NCBI RefSeq assembly: GCF_010686755.1 | Contig: NZ_JAAGXA010000001.1 | Location: 186,001 to 250,000 of the forward strand | Direction: 5' to 3' | Source of the DNA: Nocardioides zeae | GTDB lineage: Bacteria > Actinomycetota > Actinomycetes > Propionibacteriales > Nocardioidaceae | Length of the DNA stretch: 64,000 nt | Shown: piece after piece, positions 29,358 through 38,165 of the stretch | Position numbering within the stretch: position 1 is the stretch's first letter | How the letters are laid out: each line of letters opens with the position of its first letter | Program-made: the position numbers and the translations under genes | The notes under the pieces: generated by a model | Told to the model about the DNA's origin: nothing | The model's database searches: none | Seen by the model: the letters and a program-made list of their open reading frames with translations, nothing else

Positions 29358-30158
29358 GTGAGCCGCCCCGTCCGACCGTCCGTCCGACCGACCGCGCGAC
29401 CGCCCGTCCGGGCGCCCCGGCCGCACCCCTCGGGCGCCCGTCCGCCCGTCATCCCGGCGGAGCTGGTGCCCCACCACGTCGCCGTGGTGATGGACGGCAA
29501 CGGCCGGTGGGCGCAGGAGCGCGGGCTGCCGCGCACGGCCGGCCACGAGGCGGGGGAGTCCTCGCTGTTCGACGTCGTCGAGGGCGCCATCGAGATCGGC
29601 GTGAAGGCGATCTCGGCGTACGCCTTCTCGACGGAGAACTGGTCGCGCTCGGCCGACGAGGTGCGCTTCCTCATGGGCTTCAACCGCGACGTCATCCGAC
29701 GGCGGCGCGACGAGATGCACGAGCTGGGGGTGCGGGTGCGCTGGGCGGGCCGGGCGCCGCGCCTGTGGCGCTCGGTCATCAAGGAGCTGCAGGTCGCCGA
29801 GGAGCTGACCCGCGACAACGACGTGCTGACCCTGACGATGTGCGTCAACTACGGCGGCCGGGCCGAGCTCGCCGACGCTGCCCGCTCCATCGCGCAGGAG
29901 GTCGCCGCCGGGCGCCTGAGGGCCGACAAGGTCGACGAGCGCACCCTGGCGCGCCACCTCTACGTGCCCGAGCTGCCCGACGCCGACCTCGTGTGGCGCA
30001 GCTCGGGGGAGCAGCGGCTCTCCAACTTCGTGCTGTGGCAGGCGGCGTACGCCGAGATGGTGTTCACCGACGTGCTGTGGCCCGACGTCGACCGGCGGCA
30101 CCTGTGGGAGGCCATCGAGGTCTACGCGCGGCGCGACCGCCGCTTCGGCAGCGCCTGA
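29358..30158 (+). CDS. uppS: isoprenyl transferase (polyprenyl diphosphate synthase, UppS type)
   Basis: This 266-residue cis-prenyltransferase has all family motifs: [19 protein letters not shown], the [13 protein letters not shown] segment, and [16 protein letters not shown] near the C-terminus. It makes the long-chain polyprenyl diphosphate carrier for peptidoglycan and other glycans. The first 30 residues are a proline/arginine-rich extension absent from most homologues; GTG 29358 could therefore be too early. It is adjacent to recO in the conserved actinobacterial order. Confidence 0.94.
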   Translation: MSRPVRPSVRPTARPPVRAPRPHPSGARPPVIPAELVPHHVAVVMDGNGRWAQERGLPRTAGHEAGESSLFDVVEGAIEIGVKAISAYAFSTENWSRSADEVRFLMGFNRDVIRRRRDEMHELGVRVRWAGRAPRLWRSVIKELQVAEELTRDNDVLTLTMCVNYGGRAELADAARSIAQEVAAGRLRADKVDERTLARHLYVPELPDADLVWRSSGEQRLSNFVLWQAAYAEMVFTDVLWPDVDRRHLWEAIEVYARRDRRFGSA

Positions 30159-30194
30159 GCCCGCGCCGTACGCCTCCCGGGAGCAGGCGGTCGC

Positions 30195-30611
30195 TCAGGA
30201 GCAGGCGGGGCAGGTGCCGAAGATCTCGAGGGTGTGGCTGATGTCGCTGAAGCCGTGCTCGGCGGCGATGCCGGCCGTCCACCGCTCGACCGCGGGGCCC
30301 TCGACCTCCACCGTGGCGCCGCACGAGCGGCACACCAGGTGGTGGTGGTGCGTGGCCGAGCAGCGACGGTAGATCGCCTCGCCCTCCTCGCTGCGCAGCA
30401 CGTCGACCTCGCCCGCGTCGGCGAGGAGCTGGAGCGTGCGGTAGACCGTCGCGAGACCGACGGACTCGCCCCGCTGGCCGAGGAGCGTGTGGATCTCCTG
30501 AGCGGAGCGGAAGTCCTCGAACGAGGAGAGCACCTCGCTGACGGCGCGGCGCTGGCGGGTCGGACGGGTGCCAGGCACCCCGGGCGACACGCGGGCGGTC
30601 GAGTCGGTCAT
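30195..30611 (-). CDS. zur: Fur family regulator, probable zinc repressor Zur (FurB)
   Basis: This 138-residue Fur-family repressor has a winged helix (TRQRRAVSEVLSSFEDFRSA, then GLATVYRTLQLLADAGE), the HHHH-containing metal site ATHHHHLVCRSCGATVEVEG and C-terminal GTCPAC structural zinc cysteines. Being the last gene of the znuA-znuC-znuB-zur operon, with Zur-like palindromes in front of znuA, it is best read as Zur rather than iron Fur. The ATG overlaps the znuB stop. Confidence 0.9.
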   Translation of the reverse strand: MTDSTARVSPGVPGTRPTRQRRAVSEVLSSFEDFRSAQEIHTLLGQRGESVGLATVYRTLQLLADAGEVDVLRSEEGEAIYRRCSATHHHHLVCRSCGATVEVEGPAVERWTAGIAAEHGFSDISHTLEIFGTCPACS

Positions 30612-31453
30612 GCGGACAACCTACGCCCGCGCTCCCGCCGTCGCAGCCAGGCCCCGAGGGGCCAGGCCAGCACGAACATCGCCAGCGCGAGGAGCACGAT
30701 CGCCGGCCCGGGGGCCACGGTGGCGTGGAACGAGAGCTCCGCCGACACCAGGAGGCCCCCCACGCCGGCGAGCAGCCCGACCAGCATGGCGAGGAGCAGC
30801 GTGCCCCGGAACGAGCGGGCCACCTGCTGGCTCGCCGCCACCGGCACGACCATGAGCGCCGAGACGAGGAGCAGGCCCACGGTGCGCATGGCGACGGTCA
30901 CGGTGACGGCGGCCAGCACGGCGATGAGCATGTTGTAGGCCCGCACCCGCAAGCCGGCCACCACGGCGAAGTCCCGGTCCTGCGCCACCGCGAACAGCTG
31001 GGGACTCAGCCCGAGGCCGAGAAGCACGACGGCCGCGGCGAGCCCCATCGTGAACCACACGTCCGCGACCGAGATCGTCGTGAGCGAGCCGAACAGGTAC
31101 TGCTGCAGCCGCGCCGCGTTCTGCCCCGCGATGCCCGTGATCATGACGCCCGCCGCCAGGCCCCCGTAGAACAGCAGGGCCAGGGCCAGGTCGCCCGAGG
31201 TGTGCCCGCGCTCGCGGATGACCTCGAGGAGCAGCGCGCCGAGGGCGGCGACCAGCACCGCCGTCCAGGTCGGCGACCACCCCGTGAGGAGCCCGATCGC
31301 GACACCCGTCACGGCGACGTGACCGATGCCGTCGCCCATGAGCGAGAGCCGACGCTGCACGAGGTAGGTGCCGATCACGGGCGCGGCGATGCCGGTGGCG
31401 ATCGCCGCGATGAGCGCGCGTTGCATGAACTCGTAGCCGAGGAGGTCGATCAT
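30608..31453 (-). CDS. znuB: zinc ABC transporter permease ZnuB
   Basis: This 281-residue ABC-3 family permease has about eight to nine transmembrane segments, including family signatures YLVQRRLSLMGDGIGHVAVTG at the N-terminus and LLLVSALMVVPVAASQ. It forms the membrane channel for zinc import with ZnuC and the binding protein ZnuA. It overlaps the coding sequences on both sides by four bases, so the whole operon is translationally coupled. Confidence 0.93.
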   Translation of the reverse strand: MIDLLGYEFMQRALIAAIATGIAAPVIGTYLVQRRLSLMGDGIGHVAVTGVAIGLLTGWSPTWTAVLVAALGALLLEVIRERGHTSGDLALALLFYGGLAAGVMITGIAGQNAARLQQYLFGSLTTISVADVWFTMGLAAAVVLLGLGLSPQLFAVAQDRDFAVVAGLRVRAYNMLIAVLAAVTVTVAMRTVGLLLVSALMVVPVAASQQVARSFRGTLLLAMLVGLLAGVGGLLVSAELSFHATVAPGPAIVLLALAMFVLAWPLGAWLRRRERGRRLSA

Positions 31454-32388
31454 CGCCGCGCCCCCCGGTCGCCCTCGCCGCCGTCGAGCGGGCCGACGAC
31501 CCCCGGGGCGACGTCGGAGTGCCCGGGCGGGCAGTCGTGGGGCGCGCGCTCGTGGGCGTGCTCGTCACCGGGGTGGTGGGCGTGCCGGTCGTGCTCGGCG
31601 CCGTGGGGCAGGTGCTCCTCGACGGCGAGCGGGATGCCGGGCAGCTGACCGGGCAGGTGACCGGGCAGGTGGCCGGGCAGGTGGGCCGCGTGCACCTGCA
31701 GCTCGGTCAGCGGGAGCCCGTCGTAGGCCACGCGCCCGTCGCGCATGACGATGCAGCGGTCGATCAGGTCGCCGACGGCGCCGATCTCGTGCACGACGAG
31801 CACGATGGTCGCGCCCCGCTGCGAGAGCAGCCCGAGGGCGTCGGCCAGCGCTCGCTGGTTGGGCAGGTCCACGCCCGCCATCGGCTCGTCGAGGAAGAAG
31901 ACGTCGGGCTCCGCGGCCAGCGCGCGGGCGATGAGCACCCGTTGCTGCTGGCCCCCCGAGAGGGCGGTCACGGTGTCGTGGGCCCGGTCCGACAGCCCGA
32001 CGACCTCCAGCGCCTCCCGCACGGCACGCCGGTCGGCCTGCCGCGCCGGCCGGAGCAGCCGTCGCTGCGAGATGCGACCGGAGGCGACGACCTCGGCCAC
32101 CGACGCCGGTACGCCGCTGGACGCGCCCGCACGCTGCGGCACGTAGCCCAGCCGGCTCCGGTCACGGAAGCGGTCGATCTCCGTGCCGAACAGGCGCACG
32201 GCGCCCGAGGCGGTGGGCAGGAGGCCCGTCATCGCGCGCACGAGCGTCGACTTGCCCGACCCGTTCGGACCCATGAGGGCGACGAACTCGCCGGCGTCGA
32301 CGCTGACCGAGACGTCGCGGAGAACGGCACGGCCACCGAGCTCGACCGTGATCGAGTCGGTGGCCACGACGGGTGGAGCCTCGCTCAA
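31450..32388 (-). CDS. znuC: zinc ABC transporter ATPase ZnuC with His-rich tail
   Basis: This 312-residue ATPase has Walker A GPNGSGKST (about 39-47), signature LSGGQQQR, Walker B VFFLDEP and the switch histidine in VVHEIG. The C-terminal 75 residues are an unusual histidine-rich tail, starting with HLPG repeats from four 12-base DNA repeats (31637-31684) and continuing through HDRHAHHPGDEHAHERAPHD, a likely zinc-binding or storage segment. The TTG start at 32388 overlaps the znuA stop (TTGA) and is preferred over an internal GTG. Confidence 0.92.
   Translation of the reverse strand: MSEAPPVVATDSITVELGGRAVLRDVSVSVDAGEFVALMGPNGSGKSTLVRAMTGLLPTASGAVRLFGTEIDRFRDRSRLGYVPQRAGASSGVPASVAEVVASGRISQRRLLRPARQADRRAVREALEVVGLSDRAHDTVTALSGGQQQRVLIARALAAEPDVFFLDEPMAGVDLPNQRALADALGLLSQRGATIVLVVHEIGAVGDLIDRCIVMRDGRVAYDGLPLTELQVHAAHLPGHLPGHLPGQLPGIPLAVEEHLPHGAEHDRHAHHPGDEHAHERAPHDCPPGHSDVAPGVVGPLDGGEGDRGARR
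31637..31684 (-). repeat. four tandem 12-base repeats encoding HLPG units in znuC
   Basis: Four copies of CCGGGCAGGTGA-like units (plus strand) lie in frame in the znuC tail and encode the HLPGHLPGHLPGQLPG segment. A copy-number-variable coding minisatellite is likely. Confidence 0.8.
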
Positions 32389-33431
32389 CAGCCGTTCGCC
32401 TCCACCAGTGCCTCGAGGTTGCTGCGCATGAGGGAAAGGTAGTCCTCGTCGGCCGTCTGGTCGGTGAGACCCTCGATCGGGTCGAGCACCTCCACCGCCA
32501 GCCCGGTGTCGGCGGCCAGGGCGTCGGCGTCGTGGCTCGAGGCGAGGCGCTCCGCGAAGACGGTCGTGATGCCGTCGGAGGCGATGAGCTCCTGCAGCTC
32601 CGCCAGCACGGCCGGCGTCGGCTCGGCGTCGGGCGTGATGCCGGTGATCGAGTGGAAGTCGAGGCCGTAGCGGTCGAGGTAGCCGAACGCGTCGTGGTTC
32701 ACGACGACGACGTCGCGCTCGCAGGACGCGAGACCCGCGACGTACTCCTGGTCGAGGGCCTCGAGCTCGGCCCGCGCCGCGGCCGCGTTGTCCTCGTAGG
32801 TCCCGGCGTTGTCCGGGTCGAGCTCGGCGAGGCGCGCCGCCACGGCGTCGCCCGCGTCGGCGAGGCGCAGGGGGTCGAGCCAGAAGTGCGGGTCGACGTC
32901 GCCGTGGTCGTGGTCGTGCTCCTCCTCGGCGTGCTCCTCCTCGGCGTGGCCCTCGTCCGTGTGGCCCTCCTCGGCGTGGTCGTGCTCCTCGTCCGTGTGG
33001 CCCTCCTCGGCGTGGTCGTGCTCCTCCTCGGACGGGGGCAGCAGGTCGACGTCCGGGGCGAGGTCGAGGCTCCGGTCGCCGGCGGACTGCTCGACGGCCG
33101 CGTCGACCGACGGCTGGAAGTCGGACAGGTAGACGACGAGGCCCGCGTCGGCGACCTCGCCGGTCTGGGCGACGCTCAGCTCGAGGTCGTGCGGCTCGCC
33201 GCCCGGCTCGACCAGGTTGACGACCTCCACGTCGTCGCCGGCGACCTGCTCGGTGATCCAGGTCAGGGGGTAGAACGCCGTCACGACCGTCCCGACGTCG
33301 CCGGAGGCGCTGGCCCCGGCGCCGCCGTCCCCGTCGCCCAGCCCGAGGGCACCGCACCCGCTGAGCACCAGCGGCAGGGCGACGGCCGCACCGAGGGCGC
33401 GGCGGACGAGGGGGGAGCGTCGAGTAGGCAT
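32385..33431 (-). CDS. znuA: zinc ABC transporter substrate-binding lipoprotein ZnuA
   Basis: This 348-residue protein has a lipoprotein signal (lipobox LSGC, Cys near residue 26) and a cluster A-I zinc-binding fold (TAFYPLTWITEQVAGDDVEV, then PHDLELS, HFWLDPLRLADAG and NHDAFGYLDRYGLDF). A long His/Glu/Asp-rich loop (EEHDHAEEGHTD repeated, about residues 150-185) is typical of zinc-specific ZnuA. It captures Zn2+ outside the membrane for ZnuBC. The ATG at 33431 is chosen; an upstream TTG at 33446 would put the Zur box inside the gene. Confidence 0.93.
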   Translation of the reverse strand: MPTRRSPLVRRALGAAVALPLVLSGCGALGLGDGDGGAGASASGDVGTVVTAFYPLTWITEQVAGDDVEVVNLVEPGGEPHDLELSVAQTGEVADAGLVVYLSDFQPSVDAAVEQSAGDRSLDLAPDVDLLPPSEEEHDHAEEGHTDEEHDHAEEGHTDEGHAEEEHAEEEHDHDHGDVDPHFWLDPLRLADAGDAVAARLAELDPDNAGTYEDNAAAARAELEALDQEYVAGLASCERDVVVVNHDAFGYLDRYGLDFHSITGITPDAEPTPAVLAELQELIASDGITTVFAERLASSHDADALAADTGLAVEVLDPIEGLTDQTADEDYLSLMRSNLEALVEANGC

Positions 33432-33445
33432 GAGAGCGATTCTCA
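33431..33445 (-). promoter_or_regulatory. Zur box 1 at the znuA start
   Basis: TGAGAGCGATTCTCA is an interrupted palindrome of the Fur/Zur type (TGANA-N5-TNTCA). It directly abuts the znuA ATG, where a bound repressor would block the operon. Confidence 0.7.
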
Positions 33446-33452
33446 AGATCGA

Positions 33453-33467
33453 TGAGAACGCTTGTCA
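33453..33467 (-). promoter_or_regulatory. Zur box 2 upstream of znuA
   Basis: TGAGAACGCTTGTCA is a second, less perfect copy of the same palindrome, 22 bases from the first (about two helical turns), so two Zur dimers could bind one face of the DNA. Confidence 0.6.
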
Positions 33468-33589
33468 ACTCGCCGGCCGTGTGACGTCCGACCCCGGGGG
33501 GTGCGATCGTCTCCGTCCGCTGCTCGATAGCCTGCTCCGTGCGGCCGGCAGCCAGCCGGCGTCCCGTCCCCACAGCAGGAGCAGCACTC

Positions 33590-34987
33590 GTGGCCAAGCC
33601 GCCCGCAACCACCGTCGACCACGTCGTCTCCCTCGCGAAGCGCCGAGGTTTCGTCTACCCCTGCGGGGAGATCTACGGCGGCACCCGCTCGGCCTGGGAC
33701 TACGGCCCGCTGGGCGTCGAGCTGAAGGACAACATCAAGCGCCAGTGGTGGAAGGCGATGGTGCAGGGCCGCGAGGACGTCGTCGGCCTCGACTCCAGCG
33801 TCATCCTCCCGCGCCAGACCTGGGAGGCCTCCGGCCACGTCGCCACCTTCAGCGACCCGCTGACGGAGTGCCAGTCGTGCCACAAGCGCTACCGGGCCGA
33901 CCACCTGCAGGAGGCGTACGCCGAGAAGAAGGGCCTCGACGACCCCGACGCCGTGCCGATGGCGGACGTCGTCTGCGCCAACTGCGGCACGCGCGGCGCC
34001 TGGACCGAGCCGAAGCAGTTCTCCGGCCTCATGAAGACCTACCTCGGCGTGGTCGAGGACGAGTCCGGCCTGCACTACCTCCGCCCGGAGACGGCGCAGG
34101 GCATCTTCCTCAACTTCGCCAACGTGGTGACCTCGAGCCGCAAGAAGCCGCCGTTCGGCATCGCGCAGATCGGCAAGAGCTTCCGCAACGAGATCACCCC
34201 CGGCAACTTCATCTTCCGCACGCGCGAGTTCGAGCAGATGGAGATGGAGTTCTTCGTCAAGCCGGGCGAGGACGAGGAGTGGCACCAGTACTGGATCGAC
34301 GAGCGCACGCGGTGGTACACCGACCTCGGCATCGACCCGGCGAACCTGCGCCACTACGAGCACGCCAAGGAGAAGCTGTCCCACTACTCGAAGCGCACCG
34401 TCGACATCGAGTACCGCTTCGGCTTCGCGGGCTCGGAGTGGGGTGAGCTCGAGGGCGTCGCCAACCGCACCGACTTCGACCTCTCGACCCACGCGCAGCA
34501 CTCGGGCCAGGACCTGTCGTACTTCGACCAGGCCGCCAACGAGCGCTACACGCCGTACGTCATCGAGCCGGCAGCGGGCCTGTCGCGGAGCCTCATGACG
34601 TTCCTGGTGGACGCCTACACCGAGGACGAGGCGCCCAACACGAAGGGCGGCGTCGACAAGCGTGTCGTGCTGCGCCTCGACCCGCGCCTCGCGCCCGTCA
34701 AGGTCGCCGTCCTGCCACTGAGCCGCAACGCGGACCTCTCGCCCAAGGCGAAGGCGCTCGCGGCCGACCTGCGGCGCAACTGGAACGTGGAGTTCGACGA
34801 CGCCGGTGCGATCGGCCGCCGCTACCGCCGCCAGGACGAGATCGGCACGCCGTACTGCGTGACGGTCGACTTCGACACCCCGGAGGACAACGCGGTGACG
34901 GTGCGCGAGCGCGACACGATGTCGCAGGAGCGCGTCAGCCTCGACGGCATCGTGTCCTACTTCGGGGCGCGGCTGGCCGGCGCCTGA
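33590..34987 (+). CDS. glyS: glycine-tRNA ligase
   Basis: This 465-residue class II glycyl-tRNA synthetase of the single-subunit (alpha2) type has ECQSC...CANCG zinc-like cysteines in the insertion, motif 1 region [20 protein letters not shown] and motif 2 [20 protein letters not shown]. Motif 3 lies around [18 protein letters not shown], and an anticodon-binding domain is at the C-terminus. The GTG at 33590 has AGGAG nine bases upstream and removes a poorly conserved upstream extension. Divergent from znuA. Confidence 0.96.
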   Translation: MAKPPATTVDHVVSLAKRRGFVYPCGEIYGGTRSAWDYGPLGVELKDNIKRQWWKAMVQGREDVVGLDSSVILPRQTWEASGHVATFSDPLTECQSCHKRYRADHLQEAYAEKKGLDDPDAVPMADVVCANCGTRGAWTEPKQFSGLMKTYLGVVEDESGLHYLRPETAQGIFLNFANVVTSSRKKPPFGIAQIGKSFRNEITPGNFIFRTREFEQMEMEFFVKPGEDEEWHQYWIDERTRWYTDLGIDPANLRHYEHAKEKLSHYSKRTVDIEYRFGFAGSEWGELEGVANRTDFDLSTHAQHSGQDLSYFDQAANERYTPYVIEPAAGLSRSLMTFLVDAYTEDEAPNTKGGVDKRVVLRLDPRLAPVKVAVLPLSRNADLSPKAKALAADLRRNWNVEFDDAGAIGRRYRRQDEIGTPYCVTVDFDTPEDNAVTVRERDTMSQERVSLDGIVSYFGARLAGA

Positions 34988-35018
34988 TCGAGCCGACAGG
35001 CGGGCCGGGCAGCGCGTG

Positions 35019-35024
35019 CACAAT
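35019..35024 (+). promoter_or_regulatory. -10 element, leaderless lipoprotein gene
   Basis: CACAAT, six bases before the ATG at 35031. Confidence 0.45.
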
Positions 35025-35030
35025 GACCGC

Positions 35031-35674
35031 ATGACGCGCTCCCGGTCCGCGCTCCTCCCCGTCGCCGCCCTCCTGGCGCTCACGGGCTGCGGCTCGGGCG
35101 GCCCAGGTGGTTCGGGCGGCGCGGGGTCGGACGTCGACGGTGGCCCGACCGTCGCCGTGCCCCCGCCGAACTCGGAGTCGACGACGGCGCCCGCGCTGCC
35201 GGAGGGCGTCTCCACCACGGCCGCCGGCACGGAGCTGCCGCTGGGGGAGTCGGCGACGGTCGCGTGGCGGGTCGGCGCCGACCGGCAGGCGGTCGTGGAC
35301 CTGACGGTGGTCGGCGTGCAGCCCGCCCCCCTCGAGCTGTTCGACGGCTGCTCCTCAACGGCGTGGCGGACCAGGTCGCGCCGTACTTCGTCACCTACAC
35401 CGCGGAGAACGTCGGCGACGACGACCTCGCGGCGGCGGCGATGCCGCTGTTCCTCGGGTACGGCGAGGAGGGCGCCCTCGTCGCCGCCTCGGGCTTCGCC
35501 GCGACGTTCGAGCCGTGCCCGAGCACCCCGCTGCCCACGCCCTTCGGGCCGGGGGCCACCACCGAGGGCTGCCTGGTCTACCTGGCGCCGAACGACCAGC
35601 CGGTCGCGGCCGTCGCCTTCCAGGCCACCGACGACGTCGCACCCGTGACCTGGGGCGCCGTCGCGCCACGCTGA
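35031..35674 (+). pseudogene. lipoprotein gene with apparent -1 frameshift
   Basis: The first part (from ATG 35031) encodes a lipoprotein signal with lipobox LTGCGS and an ordered domain ending VVGVQPAPLELFDG. The second part, in another frame, continues LLNGVADQVAPYFVTYTAEN and ends GAVAPR at 35674, with cysteines in FEPCPS and EGCLVYL. Adding one G after about 35351 would restore a single protein of about 214 residues with FDGWLLNG at the junction. Either a genuine pseudogene or a sequencing/assembly indel. The family was not recognised; extracellular lipoprotein. Confidence 0.65.
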
Positions 35675-35707
35675 CCGCGACGATTCCGTGCCGCGCGCGC
35701 CGACGAG

Positions 35708-35713
35708 GACAAT
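35708..35713 (+). promoter_or_regulatory. -10 element, leaderless dus
   Basis: GACAAT, six bases before the ATG at 35720. Confidence 0.45.
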
Positions 35714-35719
35714 GGCCGG

Positions 35720-36889
35720 ATGAGCACTGCGACGATCCCGGCGGGCACGGCGAGCCTCCCCGGCCCGCTGCACCTCGGTCCGCTCGTCGTCGACGTCCCC
35801 GTCGTGCTGGCGCCGATGGCGGGCATCACGAACGCGGCGTACCGGCGGCTCTGCGCCGAGCAGGGCGCGGGCCTCTACGTCTGCGAGATGATCACCAGCC
35901 GCGGCCTCGTCGAGGGGGACGCGACGACCCGGCGGATGCTCGTCTTCGACGAGCTCGAGACGACGCGCTCGGTGCAGCTCTACGGCACCGACCCGACGTA
36001 CGTCGGCCAGGCGACGCGGATCCTCTGCGAGGAGTACGGCGTCGCGCACGTCGACCTCAACTTCGGCTGCCCGGTGCCCAAGGTGACGCGCAAGGGCGGC
36101 GGTGGTGCGCTGCCGTGGAAGCGTGGCCTGCTGGAGGAGATCCTCACCGCGGCGGTGCGGGCCGCGGAGCCGTTCGGCGTGCCCGTGACGATGAAGACCC
36201 GCAAGGGCATCGACGCGGACCGGCTGACCTACCTCGACGCGGGCCGCATCGCCCAGGAGGCCGGGTGCGCCGCGATCGCGCTGCACGGGCGCACGGTCGC
36301 CCAGGCCTACTCCGGAGTCGCGGACTGGGACGCGATCGCCGCGCTGGTCGACGCCGTCGACATCCCGGTGCTGGGCAACGGCGACATCTGGGAGGCCGGT
36401 GACGCCGTGCGGATGGTCGAGCACACGGGGGCCGCGGGCGTCGTCGTGGGTCGTGGCTGCCTGGGACGCCCCTGGCTGTTCCGCGACCTCGCGGCCGTCT
36501 TCTCCGGCGAGCACGTGCAGGTGCTGCCGACGCTCGGCGAGGTCGCGGCCATCATGCGGCGCCACGCCGAGCTGCTCGTCGAGCACGTGGGGGACGAGCT
36601 GCACGGCTGCAAGGAGTTCCGCAAGCACGTGTCGTGGTACCTCAAGGGCTTCCCCGCGGGCGGCGAGCTGCGCCGCGCCCTGGCGCTCGCCGCCTCCCTC
36701 GCGGAGCTCGACGAGCTGCTCGCGCAGCTCGACCCGACCGCGCCGTACCCCGTCTCCGAGCTCGGTGCCCCACGCGGCCGCCAGGGCTCGCCGCGCGAGC
36801 GCGTCGTGCTCCCGGAGGGCTGGCTCGACGACACCGACGGGCGTGACCTGTGCCTCGCCGAGGACGCGGGGGAGACCTCCGGGGGCTGA
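35720..36889 (+). CDS. dusB: tRNA dihydrouridine synthase (DusB type)
   Basis: This 389-residue flavin enzyme reduces uridines of tRNA. It has the FMN barrel motifs VVLAPMAGITNAAYR, VDLNFGCPVPKVTRKGGGGA (with the catalytic cysteine), VTMKTRKGID and HGRTVAQAYSG, plus GNGDIWEAGDAVRM and a helical C-terminal domain. Leaderless promoter and ATG start. The exact Dus subfamily is inferred from overall resemblance and length. Confidence 0.93.
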   Translation: MSTATIPAGTASLPGPLHLGPLVVDVPVVLAPMAGITNAAYRRLCAEQGAGLYVCEMITSRGLVEGDATTRRMLVFDELETTRSVQLYGTDPTYVGQATRILCEEYGVAHVDLNFGCPVPKVTRKGGGGALPWKRGLLEEILTAAVRAAEPFGVPVTMKTRKGIDADRLTYLDAGRIAQEAGCAAIALHGRTVAQAYSGVADWDAIAALVDAVDIPVLGNGDIWEAGDAVRMVEHTGAAGVVVGRGCLGRPWLFRDLAAVFSGEHVQVLPTLGEVAAIMRRHAELLVEHVGDELHGCKEFRKHVSWYLKGFPAGGELRRALALAASLAELDELLAQLDPTAPYPVSELGAPRGRQGSPRERVVLPEGWLDDTDGRDLCLAEDAGETSGG

Positions 36890-36960
36890 CGCTCCGACGT
36901 CCGCCCTGGGGACGAGCGCTTGCCGACCCCCGGGGTGGGTGTGCTCTACTCGTCGGCGGC

Positions 36961-36995
36961 CCGGCACGACCTGCGGGGCCGCATCCCCCTGCCGG
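36961..36995 (+). promoter_or_regulatory. structured 5' leader of the SH3-domain gene
   Basis: CCGGCA (36961-36966) pairs with TGCCGG (36990-36995), and inside it GGGG (36975-36978) pairs with CCCC (36985-36988). The composite hairpin lies 20 bases before the GTG start and 12 bases before the GAAGGA ribosome site. Actinobacterial cell-wall hydrolase genes often have riboswitch leaders, but no known riboswitch consensus could be matched here. Confidence 0.35.
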
Positions 36996-37015
36996 CAACC
37001 GAAGGAATCAGCGCA

Positions 37016-38134
37016 GTGGCCGAACCCAGCCACCAGCGGGACGACCGTCTCGCCCCGACGACCACCCCCTCCGACGACCCCTCCGACGCTCCCTCGCACG
37101 GCACCCCCGCCGGCCCGTCCGGCCGCCGTGCCGTCCGTGCGGTGTCGCTCCCCGGGCGCGTCCGAGCCCTGGCCCGCGAGGCCCGCGGCGTCGTGCGCGG
37201 CGCGCCCCGCCGGGTCGTCGTCGCCGGGCCCCTCGCGACGCTGGCGACCGTCGGCGTGGTCGCCGTCGGTGTCGGCTTCACCGACGCCGACCCCGCGCCC
37301 GCCTCGACCGCGTCGTCCCTGGCCGAGATCACCGACGTCGCCACGGCCCTCGACGACCGCGAGGCCGCGACGAGCCGCTCGGTCGACCGTGCCGCGCTCG
37401 CCGCGCAGGAGGCCGCCGGTTCCGTGCAGGAGCAGTACGACGCGTGGCGTGCCTCCGTCGACACCATCGCCGCCCAGCGGGCCGAGGCCCAGGCCGCGGC
37501 CGAGCAGCGCGCGGCCGAGGAGGCCGCCACCGCGGAGGCGGTGGCGAACGCGGACACGACGCGCTGGGCCACGACCGACCTCAACCTGCACACGACGGCG
37601 TCGCCCTCCGCGGAGGTCGTCGGCCTCCTCGAGGAGGGGGCGGAGGTGCTCGTCACCGGCCGCTCCGCCAACGGTCGCGAGGAGGTCGTCCACGACGGCG
37701 CCTCGCGGTGGGTGACGGCCGGCTACCTCGACAGCGAGGAGCCCGTGGCGGCCGCGCCCGGCGGTTCCGCCGCCGCGCGCGCGTCCGGCGGCGAGTGCAC
37801 CACCAGTTCTACGCCCTCGAGCGTCTCGGCCAACATCGCGGCCCTCCACGAGTCGGTCTGCGCGGCCTTCCCGCAGGTCACCTCCTACGGCGGCTGGCGC
37901 GGCGACGGCGACCACGGCCGCGGTCTCGCGCTCGACATCATGGTGCGGGGCGACCTCGGCTGGGACATCGCCGAGTACATCCGCGCCAACTACACGCAGT
38001 GGAACGTCAACTACGTGATCTACGAGCAGAAGATCTGGTCGGTGGACCGGTCGAGCGAGGGCTGGCGGTCGATGGAGGACCGCGGCTCCGACACGGCGAA
38101 CCACTACGACCACGTCCACGTCAGCGTCTACTGA
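37016..38134 (+). CDS. exported SH3-like domain protein with peptidase-like C-terminal domain
   Basis: This 372-residue protein has a basic N-terminal region, one membrane segment (about 65-85, VVVAGPLATLATVGVVAVGV) and an alanine-rich coiled coil (about 100-180). An SH3-like domain follows (about 185-245, DLNLHTTASPSAEVVGLLEEG), and the C-terminal domain (about 268-372, YGGWRGDGDHGRGLALDIMV ending ANHYDHVHVSVY) resembles ARB-07466/VanY-like hydrolase folds with the DH and HxH residues of M15 peptidases. It is probably anchored outside the membrane and acts on the cell wall. GTG 37016 is chosen for the GAAGGA site nine bases upstream. Confidence 0.8.
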   Translation: MAEPSHQRDDRLAPTTTPSDDPSDAPSHGTPAGPSGRRAVRAVSLPGRVRALAREARGVVRGAPRRVVVAGPLATLATVGVVAVGVGFTDADPAPASTASSLAEITDVATALDDREAATSRSVDRAALAAQEAAGSVQEQYDAWRASVDTIAAQRAEAQAAAEQRAAEEAATAEAVANADTTRWATTDLNLHTTASPSAEVVGLLEEGAEVLVTGRSANGREEVVHDGASRWVTAGYLDSEEPVAAAPGGSAAARASGGECTTSSTPSSVSANIAALHESVCAAFPQVTSYGGWRGDGDHGRGLALDIMVRGDLGWDIAEYIRANYTQWNVNYVIYEQKIWSVDRSSEGWRSMEDRGSDTANHYDHVHVSVY

Positions 38135-38165
38135 CCGGCTCGGGCGTCGTAGGGTCGGGCGGGTC

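Noticed and set aside
31637..31684. CRISPR-like tandem repeats
   Set aside because: Units are 12 bases without spacers and lie in frame inside znuC.
33446..33446. Earlier TTG start for znuA at 33446
   Set aside because: It would place a Zur palindrome inside the coding sequence; ATG 33431 keeps the operator upstream and is a better start codon.
36900..37015. c-di-AMP (ydaO) riboswitch before the SH3-domain gene
   Set aside because: The region has hairpins and cell-wall context, but the conserved ydaO sequence blocks could not be matched.
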